The position numbers and the translations under genes are program-made. From Gammaproteobacteria bacterium (GTDB lineage: Bacteria > Pseudomonadota > Gammaproteobacteria > Pseudomonadales > Azotimanducaceae): a stretch of 64,000 nucleotides of DNA. The DNA is taken from assembly GCA_009837185.1 (NCBI GenBank), contig VXUA01000042.1, positions 1 to 64,000 of the forward strand, read 5' to 3'. Below, one piece after another: positions 1 through 6,991 of this stretch (positions within the stretch are counted from its first letter, which is position 1; each line of letters starts with the position of its first letter). The notes under the pieces are model-generated. The model was not told the origin of the DNA. It saw only the letters and a list, made by a program, of their open reading frames with translations, and ran no database searches.

Positions 1-194
1 GTAATACGTACAGTATCATTTTACGTGAAAGTATATAGAAAAACCAATTAATCGTTTAAATATTTGCTGGTCGAAATTGCAGTTTCGATACGGCCAACTT
101 GAAGTTCTCTAGTGTTTTTTTCAGGAAATTTGAGAAGCGTCTTCTCGTTACAATAACTTCCTTTTGTTGCAGTTCTACATTTAAGGAAACAGGG

Positions 195-695
195 ATGAGT
201 CTAGTAGCTATTTTGATGGGATCTAGATCGGATTGGCCGAAAGTACGAGGAGCGACTACAGTGTTGCGAGAATTCGGCGTCCCCTTTGAAGTTAAAGTCA
301 CTTCTGCGCACCGTACACCAAAACAGACCGCTGAGTATGTCGGCACGGTCGAAGAAAATGGCTGTCAGGTTTTCATCTGTGCAGCCGGTGTTGCTGCTCA
401 TCTAGCCGGTGCCGTTGCTGCACATACGACCAAGCCAGTCATCGGAATTCCGGTAGACGGTGGCCCCCTGAATGGATTTGACGCGTTGTTATCCACGGTA
501 CAAATGCCTGGAGGAGTTCCCGTCGCTACTGTTGCGATCGGATCCGCAGGCGCAAAGAACGCGGGCTATTTAGCCGTACAAATTTTGGCACTGACTGACG
601 CGATGCTCGCACAGAAACTTCAGGCTGAAAGAGCAACAAACGTAACGAAAATTGCTGCGGACAATCAAGAGGTACAACGCGAACTAGAGTCATGA
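195..695 (+). CDS. purE: N5-carboxyaminoimidazole ribonucleotide mutase PurE
   Basis: PurE (class I) converts N5-CAIR to CAIR in de novo purine synthesis. The 166-residue protein opens with the family N-terminus ([10 protein letters not shown]) and carries SAHRTP near residues 43-48, the [11 protein letters not shown] glycine-rich loop, and the GG.PL...[18 protein letters not shown] block, all typical of the octameric enzyme. The frame stays open 32 codons upstream, but I chose the ATG at 195 because it follows an AAGGAAACAGGG ribosome-binding region and gives the normal family length. No purK follows. The next gene starts 3 bases after the stop, so the two are probably cotranscribed. purC lies about 54 kb away in the same window. 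Confidence 0.95.
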   Translation: MSLVAILMGSRSDWPKVRGATTVLREFGVPFEVKVTSAHRTPKQTAEYVGTVEENGCQVFICAAGVAAHLAGAVAAHTTKPVIGIPVDGGPLNGFDALLSTVQMPGGVPVATVAIGSAGAKNAGYLAVQILALTDAMLAQKLQAERATNVTKIAADNQEVQRELES

Positions 696-698
696 AAA

Positions 699-1247
699 GT
701 GGGCTCTAGTGATGTCGACCAGGCGGTCAATCTCTTAAAACAAGGCGGAGTAATTGCGCATGCTGCTGAAGGTGTTTGGGGACTCGCTTGCGACCCATGG
801 AACGAGAAGGCAGTAAACCGCATACTCACGGTAAAAAACCGTTCGATTGATCTCGGGTTTATCGTGATCGGGTCCGAGCCTTCCGCTTTTCACGAAGAGT
901 TAGCTGCTTTAGCACCTGAAATCCAGCAGAGAGTCGTAGCTAGCTGGCCTGGGCATGTCACGTGGATCTTACCTTCTAAGCGTTTTCCTGACTGGGTTAC
1001 TGGTAATCGTACTTCTGTGGGTGCTCGTATACCCGACCACGAACAAGCGCGAACTCTTACCAAGCTCTTTGGAAAACCGATCATTTCAACCTCGGCAAAT
1101 GTCTCTGGTTCGGAACCCGCGGTGACCATGGAAGAAGTATGCCGCGAGTTTGGTCATTTAGTTGACTTTGTCGTACCCGGTAAGATCGGCTCTGCTGCTG
1201 GACCCAGTCGCATCCTCAATGCTCTCAATGAAGATACAATTCGATGA
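699..1247 (+). CDS. tsaC: L-threonylcarbamoyladenylate synthase TsaC (Sua5/YciO/YrdC family)
   Basis: The 182-residue protein is a single YrdC domain of the size of E. coli TsaC, without the extra Sua5 C-terminal domain. It makes threonylcarbamoyl-AMP from threonine, bicarbonate and ATP for the t6A37 modification of ANN-decoding tRNAs. Visible motifs are GGVIAHAAEGVWGLACDP at the N-terminus, the K.R segment (LTVKNRS), WPGHVTWIL, the VGARIPDH segment, and the STSANVSG motif near residue 130. The start is GTG at 699, three bases after purE. The family is well recognised; assignment to TsaC rather than a YciO-like paralogue rests on size and motifs. Confidence 0.9.
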   Translation: MGSSDVDQAVNLLKQGGVIAHAAEGVWGLACDPWNEKAVNRILTVKNRSIDLGFIVIGSEPSAFHEELAALAPEIQQRVVASWPGHVTWILPSKRFPDWVTGNRTSVGARIPDHEQARTLTKLFGKPIISTSANVSGSEPAVTMEEVCREFGHLVDFVVPGKIGSAAGPSRILNALNEDTIR

Positions 1248-1275
1248 GTGGTTGAGCAATACGAGCCGATAAATC

Positions 1276-1995
1276 TTGTTTATCTTGAAAAAACTGTCAG
1301 ATAAGAAACCTCTAGGTGGCTGGACGATGGTTGTACTAGTCGGCCTCTCGGTGTTAACTACGATTTCGCTCTCTCTGTGGCAACTCACCAAAGGTATTGA
1401 AAAACACCAGGAACGTACTGAATACATTGCTCGTTTGCAAGAAGACGCGATTGAGCAATCAGAATACCAAGAACAAGAGTCCGCGTATCGACAGATACAA
1501 CTCAGTGGTCGCTACATTACCGAACGGTCCTTCGTCGTAGGTTATCAACGACACAATCAACTACCGGGATACTGGATTGTGACCCCGTTCCGCACAAATG
1601 TCGGAATTTTTCTTGTTAATCGCGGCTGGCTCCCGATACGACAGAACTTTCTCGAAATTCCAGAATTTGAGACTCCTGACGGTACAGTAGAAATCACTGG
1701 CGTAATTTGGACTCATAAACGCTTCCAGTCAGATAAGTCCTACGATCGACCGAATTGGCCCAAACGCGTGAAGCGACTGAATCTCAAACTAATGGCAGAA
1801 ATAACAGGAGCTTACGAAGACGAAATACGTTTGCTCGCCGACAACCCGGGCGCGTTTACACCGATACAATTATTAGTCGAGAATGAGCCAGCAATGCATT
1901 GGGGATATGCGTTCCAATGGCTTCTGATCGGTGGTTTAGTGGTCAGTGCTTACTGGTTCTTTTATTTTCGACGAGGCGAGGTAGGAAACAAATAG
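1276..1995 (+). CDS. SURF1-family cytochrome c oxidase assembly protein
   Basis: SURF1 (Shy1) proteins are inner-membrane factors that help insert haem a into subunit I of aa3-type oxidases. This 239-residue protein has the family layout: an N-terminal membrane helix (about residues 16-36), a periplasmic domain with the VNRGWLP segment (near residue 115), and a second helix near 208-230 preceded by the conserved HWGYAFQW signature. The start is a TTG at 1276; a second in-frame TTG at 1285 is equally possible and neither has a clear ribosome-binding site. The SCO gene begins one base after its stop, so the pair is one unit. No cox structural genes are in the window. Confidence 0.88.
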   Translation: MFILKKLSDKKPLGGWTMVVLVGLSVLTTISLSLWQLTKGIEKHQERTEYIARLQEDAIEQSEYQEQESAYRQIQLSGRYITERSFVVGYQRHNQLPGYWIVTPFRTNVGIFLVNRGWLPIRQNFLEIPEFETPDGTVEITGVIWTHKRFQSDKSYDRPNWPKRVKRLNLKLMAEITGAYEDEIRLLADNPGAFTPIQLLVENEPAMHWGYAFQWLLIGGLVVSAYWFFYFRRGEVGNK

Positions 1996-1996
1996 C

Positions 1997-2641
1997 GTGA
2001 AAAAATATCAGGTCTTCATTTTTTTCGGCGGCGTGATGCTCGCGATTGGTGGGTTATTCCTGTTCGGCCAAGTGAATAAAGATCGACCGTTGGATACCGA
2101 ACAACTGAAAGCACTTGGTTTCGTACAACTTCCAACTCCTCGCGTCTTAGAAGACATAAATCTCTTGACCCAATCAGGCGAACTATTTGATGGCTCGCAA
2201 TTAGAGGGAAAGTGGACGTACGCGTTTTTTGGATATACCAACTGCCCAGATATCTGTCCAGTAACTATGAGAATTTTGGGTCGAGCCGCGGACAGGTTTC
2301 AGGACACCTTAACGGCTGAAGAATTCGCATTGTTTCAAGGTATGTTTGTTTCAGTAGATCCAACTCGCGATGGAGTTGAAGAGGTTCGTGAGTTCGTTTC
2401 GACGTATTCAGATTCGTTCTTAGGAATTACTGGATCGGATGCAACAATTAAAGATTTTGCGGAGCAGGTAGGGGTTGGATATGAACGCATTCCATCCACT
2501 TCTGAGTTGAAATATCTCGTCGAGCACCAAGGCCATCTCGTGGTTTTTAATCCTCAGGGAGACTGTATTGGTTACATTAAGGAACCGTTCGACACTGTGC
2601 AACTAACAAAGCTCTTTCAACACCTGATCAAACACGGTTAA
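1997..2641 (+). CDS. SCO1/SenC-family copper chaperone
   Basis: SCO proteins are membrane-anchored thioredoxin-fold proteins that deliver copper to the CuA centre of cytochrome c oxidase. The 214-residue protein has one N-terminal membrane helix (about residues 5-25). The copper-binding CxxxC appears in the segment TNCPDICPVT, and the third ligand is a histidine within EHQGHLVVF. Typical family text FVSVDPTRD lies between them. Translation begins at GTG 1997, directly after the SURF1 gene, which fits a shared oxidase-assembly role. Confidence 0.92.
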   Translation: MKKYQVFIFFGGVMLAIGGLFLFGQVNKDRPLDTEQLKALGFVQLPTPRVLEDINLLTQSGELFDGSQLEGKWTYAFFGYTNCPDICPVTMRILGRAADRFQDTLTAEEFALFQGMFVSVDPTRDGVEEVREFVSTYSDSFLGITGSDATIKDFAEQVGVGYERIPSTSELKYLVEHQGHLVVFNPQGDCIGYIKEPFDTVQLTKLFQHLIKHG

Positions 2642-2941
2642 TCATTATCTCCAAGAGGCGGATTCAATTTTTGTTATAACTTCAACAATGCGTACATGAC
2701 CGAAGAGTCAACGAACTAACATGCGAGCGTTTTTTTTGAGTAGAAATGGACATTCTAGCACCGTGGTCGAAATCTGAAGTGTTGTTTACCTCACTGAAAT
2801 ATGAACGGTAAGAAGTAGAATTTTCCTTTAATGTGCCAACTGGGAAAGCTAGTGGGACGAAGTTGTCTTGAGTAGAGACGTATCTTCGTATCTAATTAAA
2901 TGGTAGTGCAAGCTGTTGTAAAACCTTTCGTATTAAGGACA
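2642..2941. other. Convergent intergenic region without a recognisable gene
   Basis: About 300 bases lie between the SCO gene and the convergent three-gene cassette. I see no plausible coding frame, no tRNA, and no strong hairpin followed by a T-tract. Confidence 0.6.
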
Positions 2942-3397
2942 CTAGCAGTTGAACGTCGGGTGGTCGGAAACAATGCATTGTGCGATCAGGTCGCCGATTA
3001 ACATAGCTTCGTCTGAATTTCCAGGAGGAAGACCGGAGATCTCCGCATGCGAAGGGTCAGCTTCAAAACCTCCCTTTGGTTCTAACGGTTTGTGAACAAT
3101 TCGCACGCTATCTCTTTCTTTGGCAATCTCTCGGGTAACGGTACCTATGTTCATTTCGACGAAACGTCCTGCTCGGCTTAACTTTAATCGGCACAAGCGT
3201 CGTACCTCTTCAAGTTGATGCCGCTTGTCATGCCCAAATACTTCAAGCCAATTCACGGACAAACCTGCGTCATCCTTATGGTTTAGTCTCAACAAAAACG
3301 CCGAACCATCCGCTGATCCATCCTCACGTAGTGCTGTCGGCTTAACATAGCGAACTATGTGGTCTTTCTCCGGAAGATCGCTAGACCTCTTGTTCAT
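2942..3397 (-). CDS. Conserved-looking hypothetical protein, third gene of the TIGR04255 cassette
   Basis: The 151-residue soluble protein has no signal peptide or membrane helix and I cannot assign a function. Its central part is dense with aromatic and charged positions typical of a real folded domain (AFLLR, LSVNWLEVFG, GRFVEMNIGTV, DPSHAEISGLP). It starts with ATG at 3397, overlapping the end of the preceding gene by 17 bases, so it is the promoter-distal member of a leftward three-gene unit. I infer that it works with the two upstream products; nothing in the sequence shows how. Confidence 0.7.
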   Translation of the reverse strand: MNKRSSDLPEKDHIVRYVKPTALREDGSADGSAFLLRLNHKDDAGLSVNWLEVFGHDKRHQLEEVRRLCRLKLSRAGRFVEMNIGTVTREIAKERDSVRIVHKPLEPKGGFEADPSHAEISGLPPGNSDEAMLIGDLIAQCIVSDHPTFNC

Positions 3398-4010
3398 AAA
3401 GAAGAGTATTCAATTCGAATGAAGAAATTTGATTCTTTACACCCTCAATCGTGTCTCGCCCGGCAACTCTTGAGGTGACGCGGGAAGTTCCTCGCCTTTT
3501 GAAAATTACGAACTGTACTTCTTCACCTCCTAAAAACTGTAATCCCAAATGCGTTCCAAGACTGTCTTTCCATACTAAACGAAGATTTCCATTGTGTGTC
3601 ACGACCACGTTTCCCCTCCGAATCTCGAACTCTTTCAACACGAACAACCAAAAGTCGTATTCTGATCCTTGGTTGAGTACCGATCCTTCCTGAGTCACAA
3701 ACGCGCGTAATTTCTCTACTCGAGCAATATATGAAAAAACCTTATCTACGAAGGGATCCTCTTTGGAAATTGTCGTGGAAATGTTTAAAAGTGGTGCAAT
3801 GTCGGGGAGATTAGTTGGCGCGGGGACTGTTTTGGTACTAGCTCCTACGTCATGCCAATCTCGTGGTGGTCGTAAAGCAAAGTCTATTTTTCGGGGTGTT
3901 GGTTTTTCGTCTGCTTCAAGGATTGTCGCTATGCTAGGTGTACTGAAGAAAGCAGAATCTTGGTCCGACTCATCAAATAAGATACTATTTTCTGCAAACA
4001 CTTGTATCAA
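3381..4010 (-). CDS. Hypothetical protein, second gene of the TIGR04255 cassette
   Basis: The product has 209 residues, no signal peptide and no membrane segment. The N-terminal 100 residues look low in structure (many P, T, S, D). The C-terminal half forms a compact, probably folded domain: GNLRLVWKD, then GLQFLGGEEVQFVIFKRR, then SRVAGRDTIEGVKNQI. The start is TTG at 4010, sharing the sequence TTGA with the stop of the TIGR04255 gene, which implies translational coupling. I do not recognise a characterised family. Confidence 0.7.
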   Translation of the reverse strand: MIQVFAENSILFDESDQDSAFFSTPSIATILEADEKPTPRKIDFALRPPRDWHDVGASTKTVPAPTNLPDIAPLLNISTTISKEDPFVDKVFSYIARVEKLRAFVTQEGSVLNQGSEYDFWLFVLKEFEIRRGNVVVTHNGNLRLVWKDSLGTHLGLQFLGGEEVQFVIFKRRGTSRVTSRVAGRDTIEGVKNQISSFELNTLLYEQEV

Positions 4011-4798
4011 CTGCTCGAATCCTCTCGAATCCAGTATTTAGTTTGTATATCAACGCTTGTCATTCTAAGAAAACACTCAACGATAGCTTGATGTGCATCC
4101 GAAAACCATGAATCGGTATTGGACTTTAGAACTCCATCCATATAGCCGCGTGCGCGAAATTCAAGGATGAGTCTTTGAGAAATAGGTTCTGAAGAGGACT
4201 CAACGGTTCGGACGGCGACGAGGAGTTGTATGCCAGATTGGAGATTGTAAATATACACACTATTTATAGCAGAAGCAGGCGCTTCGTTCAGGCATTGAAC
4301 CGACTCTGCCAGAGAAGGAACAACTGACGCAGTGTCATGTGGTCCTCTCCAATACTCACAACTTTCTATCACATCCACGTAGGACAGTTCGCACAATCTA
4401 ATTTGAGGTCTAACGTCGCCCACTTCTTCTTGTACGAATGTTTCAAACACATCGTAATAGTGGTCAAAGTTAGGTTTAACTTGCTCCGAGTAATGAGGAT
4501 AATCAGAATCGCGCCGCCGCCAATTATGGAAAAACGCGTCTCTTTGAACTTGAACAAGACTCGCCTCATCTGCTGACACAAACCAGAATCGTGGCATAAA
4601 GTCCGATTGTGTGTTTATCGTGACCGGCGGTTGTAACTCGGTGAGAAGAGGTTCTTTTTGTACGACTTCGGGTAGTCGGTCGCGCAGTTTATTCCAAAGT
4701 AGACCAACATGTTCGCAACGAAAATTACTAATCGGAGAGCTAAAGTACACACCAATGATCAGCTCGTTGATCGGCGGATTCTTAAACTTCACCTTCAT
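4007..4798 (-). CDS. TIGR04255 family protein, first gene of an uncharacterised three-gene cassette
   Basis: The 263-residue protein matches the pattern I know for the sporadically distributed TIGR04255 family. It begins with PPINELIIGVYF, has an LW segment near residue 35, and carries RFWFVSADEASLVQVQRDAFFHNWRR-type text (roughly residues 70-95) followed by a YPHY motif. The family has no established biochemical role. A GGGAGG ribosome-binding site precedes the ATG at 4798. It is the first gene of a leftward unit whose members overlap by 4 and 17 bases. Patchy distribution and tight coupling make an accessory role, possibly defence or stress related, a reasonable guess but only a guess. Confidence 0.75.
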   Translation of the reverse strand: MKVKFKNPPINELIIGVYFSSPISNFRCEHVGLLWNKLRDRLPEVVQKEPLLTELQPPVTINTQSDFMPRFWFVSADEASLVQVQRDAFFHNWRRRDSDYPHYSEQVKPNFDHYYDVFETFVQEEVGDVRPQIRLCELSYVDVIESCEYWRGPHDTASVVPSLAESVQCLNEAPASAINSVYIYNLQSGIQLLVAVRTVESSSEPISQRLILEFRARGYMDGVLKSNTDSWFSDAHQAIVECFLRMTSVDIQTKYWIREDSSS

Positions 4799-5653
4799 TG
4801 CGAGCGCCTCCCGTTCATGTGTACATTAGAAGAATCGAGAATCACCGATCCCGTACTGAGAAAAATTCCTGAACAACCACTCTAAATTTATTTGACCATC
4901 TCGCTAACGATTTGTTCACTTTGGGGAAGTGCAGAATCTGAGTGCTTGTGTAGAAGTTAGGTGAAAAGGAATCATTTAGACGGCAAACGCCCAGTCGTGC
5001 GAGCACTGGTTTTCGATTACCAAGGCGGGGATTTAAACATCAACTATTAAAGACATTCGCTAAACAACTTGATTGCAAGTCGTCGCTGTTAGATTACAAC
5101 TGAATAGCTAACTATCATGTTCCGACATAATTTAATATTATAATCATGTACAAAGACACATCAACATGAGGAGGAGTATTCACAACTGAGATGAAAAATT
5201 GTTTTGATCCTCACTGGCGTCCAAAGAATCAATAAATTTTTTTGGTACGACAAACTACCCTATTGACAAGTGAGTAACGACGATCTTGAGGGGAATTTGG
5301 TAGATTTCGGAAAATTATAAGTAATTCTTAGCGTTAATTGGGTCTGAGCGCGCTTTCGGGGACAATCGTGAAGGTAAATTACAGGAGAAAATTAGAGAGA
5401 TGAGAGCTCGTGAATCGTTTACACAGAGTCAAAGATTCACCAGCCAAATTAATGCGGAGTTGTCAAATGTTGACCTAAACCTTAGTCTTGTTTTAAAACA
5501 ATTCATGCTAAATGGTCAAGCTAAAAATCTATATAAGTACTTTGGAACCACGATAATATCGAAGGTAAGAATCCCGACGTTTCGATGTAAAAAGACCGAT
5601 GTGACCGCTCGTTGATGCACTTGTATCGTGCTTGCTCTAATTCTCAGTTTATC
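4799..5653. other. Long AT-rich region with no convincing gene
   Basis: This 855-base gap lies between the start of the TIGR04255 cassette and the 3' end of thrB. It is the largest stretch without a convincing product. It has AT-rich segments (for example around 5130-5150) and purine-rich ribosome-binding-like strings at about 5168 and 5383, but only very short frames follow them. No tRNA, CRISPR or inverted-repeat transposon end was recognised. Confidence 0.6.
5400..5615 (+). CDS. Doubtful small ORF (71 aa)
   Basis: An ATG at 5400 lies 12 bases after an AGGAG and opens a 71-codon frame. The product is basic at its C-terminus, has no recognisable domain, and is not linked to a neighbouring gene. 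It is listed only because it has a ribosome-binding-like sequence in an otherwise empty region; it may well not be translated. Confidence 0.18.
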   Translation: MRARESFTQSQRFTSQINAELSNVDLNLSLVLKQFMLNGQAKNLYKYFGTTIISKVRIPTFRCKKTDVTAR

Positions 5654-6637
5654 TCAATTTGAAAGCAATAGTTCATGAATCTGAAAGGGATGCATTAAGT
5701 GCGTTCGGGTAATCGTAGCAAATTCTTCAGGGTCTTTGCGCGGAAACCCCTCGGGTAAGTCGTCTCGAACTGATACGGCTAGCCTCGATAACCAAAAGCA
5801 AACTGCAGCGTACAGCAAAAAGTGCGGGAAACACCAGTATTCTGTGCTTTTGAACTTCCTGATCGAGTTGTACTCGCGTAGCATTGCAAACGTCTTTTCA
5901 CGATCCATGCTTCCGTTGTCTGTACACCAATCGTTCATTGCAATTGCTAGGTCGAACAACCAAAAGCCAAACCCTGCGTGATGGAAGTCTAGAACACCAG
6001 ATAATCCGTGTTCATTAAATAGTACATTGTCTCTGAAGAGGTCACCATGAATGATACCCTGTGGTATCCTTTGAACGTCATTGCGATCTAACAATGAGTC
6101 CACCTGATTAACAGCGCGACGGAGTATTCTGGAGTCTTCTTTAGACAAGGTGTTTTGACACTCAGTAGCGACTTTTTTGATCCAAGCTAATTTGCGTTCG
6201 TAAGCAGTATCTATCGCTAAAGGCTTTAGGATTAAATGCATCCGCGCTAAGAAACGCCCAATAGCCGCACAGTGCTGCGTCGTTGGATAGATCACATGAT
6301 TACCTGGTAGACGCCCGCAAATGAGAATTTCTCGACCTTGGTGATTAACTGTCGTAGATCCATCGGTCGTACTTACCAGTTGCGGTACCGGTAGGCCGCG
6401 TTCAGAACAACGATCTAATGAAGCCATCACTAGTGATCGATTATCCGTTTCGCGCTCAAGTACCGTAAGAACGTACTCAGTACGATCCGGACCAGCACCG
6501 TCCTGTTGAATACTCAGAAAATAATTGGAATTCTCAATTCCGTGGGTGGTCTCTCGATAGTTTCCAACTGAACCTAACCCGTACTGTTCAAGTATATGGT
6601 CGATATCGGACCGATGGAGTTCGGTGATTACTGCCAC
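5654..6637 (-). CDS. thrB: Homoserine kinase, APH-fold (ThrB of the Pseudomonas type)
   Basis: This 327-residue enzyme has the aminoglycoside-phosphotransferase-like fold, not the GHMP fold of E. coli ThrB, and phosphorylates homoserine in threonine synthesis. Visible features are the N-terminal THGIENSNYFL strand-loop, the YVLTVLER lysine-region equivalent, the catalytic loop HGDLFRDN (about residues 199-206) and the metal-binding DFHHAG (about 217-222). It is followed on the same strand's upstream side by a DUF2782 gene and the divergent polA, the same arrangement as in Pseudomonas, which strengthens the ThrB call over other APH-fold kinases. Confidence 0.9.
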   Translation of the reverse strand: MAVITELHRSDIDHILEQYGLGSVGNYRETTHGIENSNYFLSIQQDGAGPDRTEYVLTVLERETDNRSLVMASLDRCSERGLPVPQLVSTTDGSTTVNHQGREILICGRLPGNHVIYPTTQHCAAIGRFLARMHLILKPLAIDTAYERKLAWIKKVATECQNTLSKEDSRILRRAVNQVDSLLDRNDVQRIPQGIIHGDLFRDNVLFNEHGLSGVLDFHHAGFGFWLFDLAIAMNDWCTDNGSMDREKTFAMLREYNSIRKFKSTEYWCFPHFLLYAAVCFWLSRLAVSVRDDLPEGFPRKDPEEFATITRTHLMHPFQIHELLLSN

Positions 6638-6649
6638 GTACGAACGTTT

Positions 6650-6952
6650 TTAGAACCGCTTGAGAATCCATCTTGGGACTAATTTTTCTGCTCGTTCTAG
6701 GTCTCCAAAATGCTTTGACGGGTCTTCCGGTACAAGGTAGTAAGGTTTACCTTTTTTCGGTACGACTTTGATCATCACAAGCCGTCCGTTATGCCGGAAT
6801 TCGTGGATGGACTTTTTTTCAGACTCGACTAATACCACGTCTGGTCCCTTAACCTTTTTCTCCTCAGGTTCTTTTTCGTCGTCAGCAACGAGAGTCCCAG
6901 AACAGAACAGTAACATAACGCCAATACCTAGTGCACTAATCAGAATTTTCAT
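6650..6952 (-). CDS. DUF2782 small secreted or periplasmic protein
   Basis: The 100-residue protein has a signal peptide (hydrophobic core in about residues 5-20, with an ALVADDE-like exit at about 20-26), an acidic-basic linker rich in E and K, and then the family core ending YYLVPEDP followed by W.L.RF. DUF2782 proteins sit between thrB and polA in many gammaproteobacteria, as here, and have no known function. The start ATG at 6952 is preceded by a GGTAAT/GAGG region. It ends 12 bases before thrB starts, so the two are likely cotranscribed. Confidence 0.85.
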   Translation of the reverse strand: MKILISALGIGVMLLFCSGTLVADDEKEPEEKKVKGPDVVLVESEKKSIHEFRHNGRLVMIKVVPKKGKPYYLVPEDPSKHFGDLERAEKLVPRWILKRF

Positions 6953-6991
6953 GTATTACCTCTACTCCATTTAGACCAAGGAAAACGTGTC

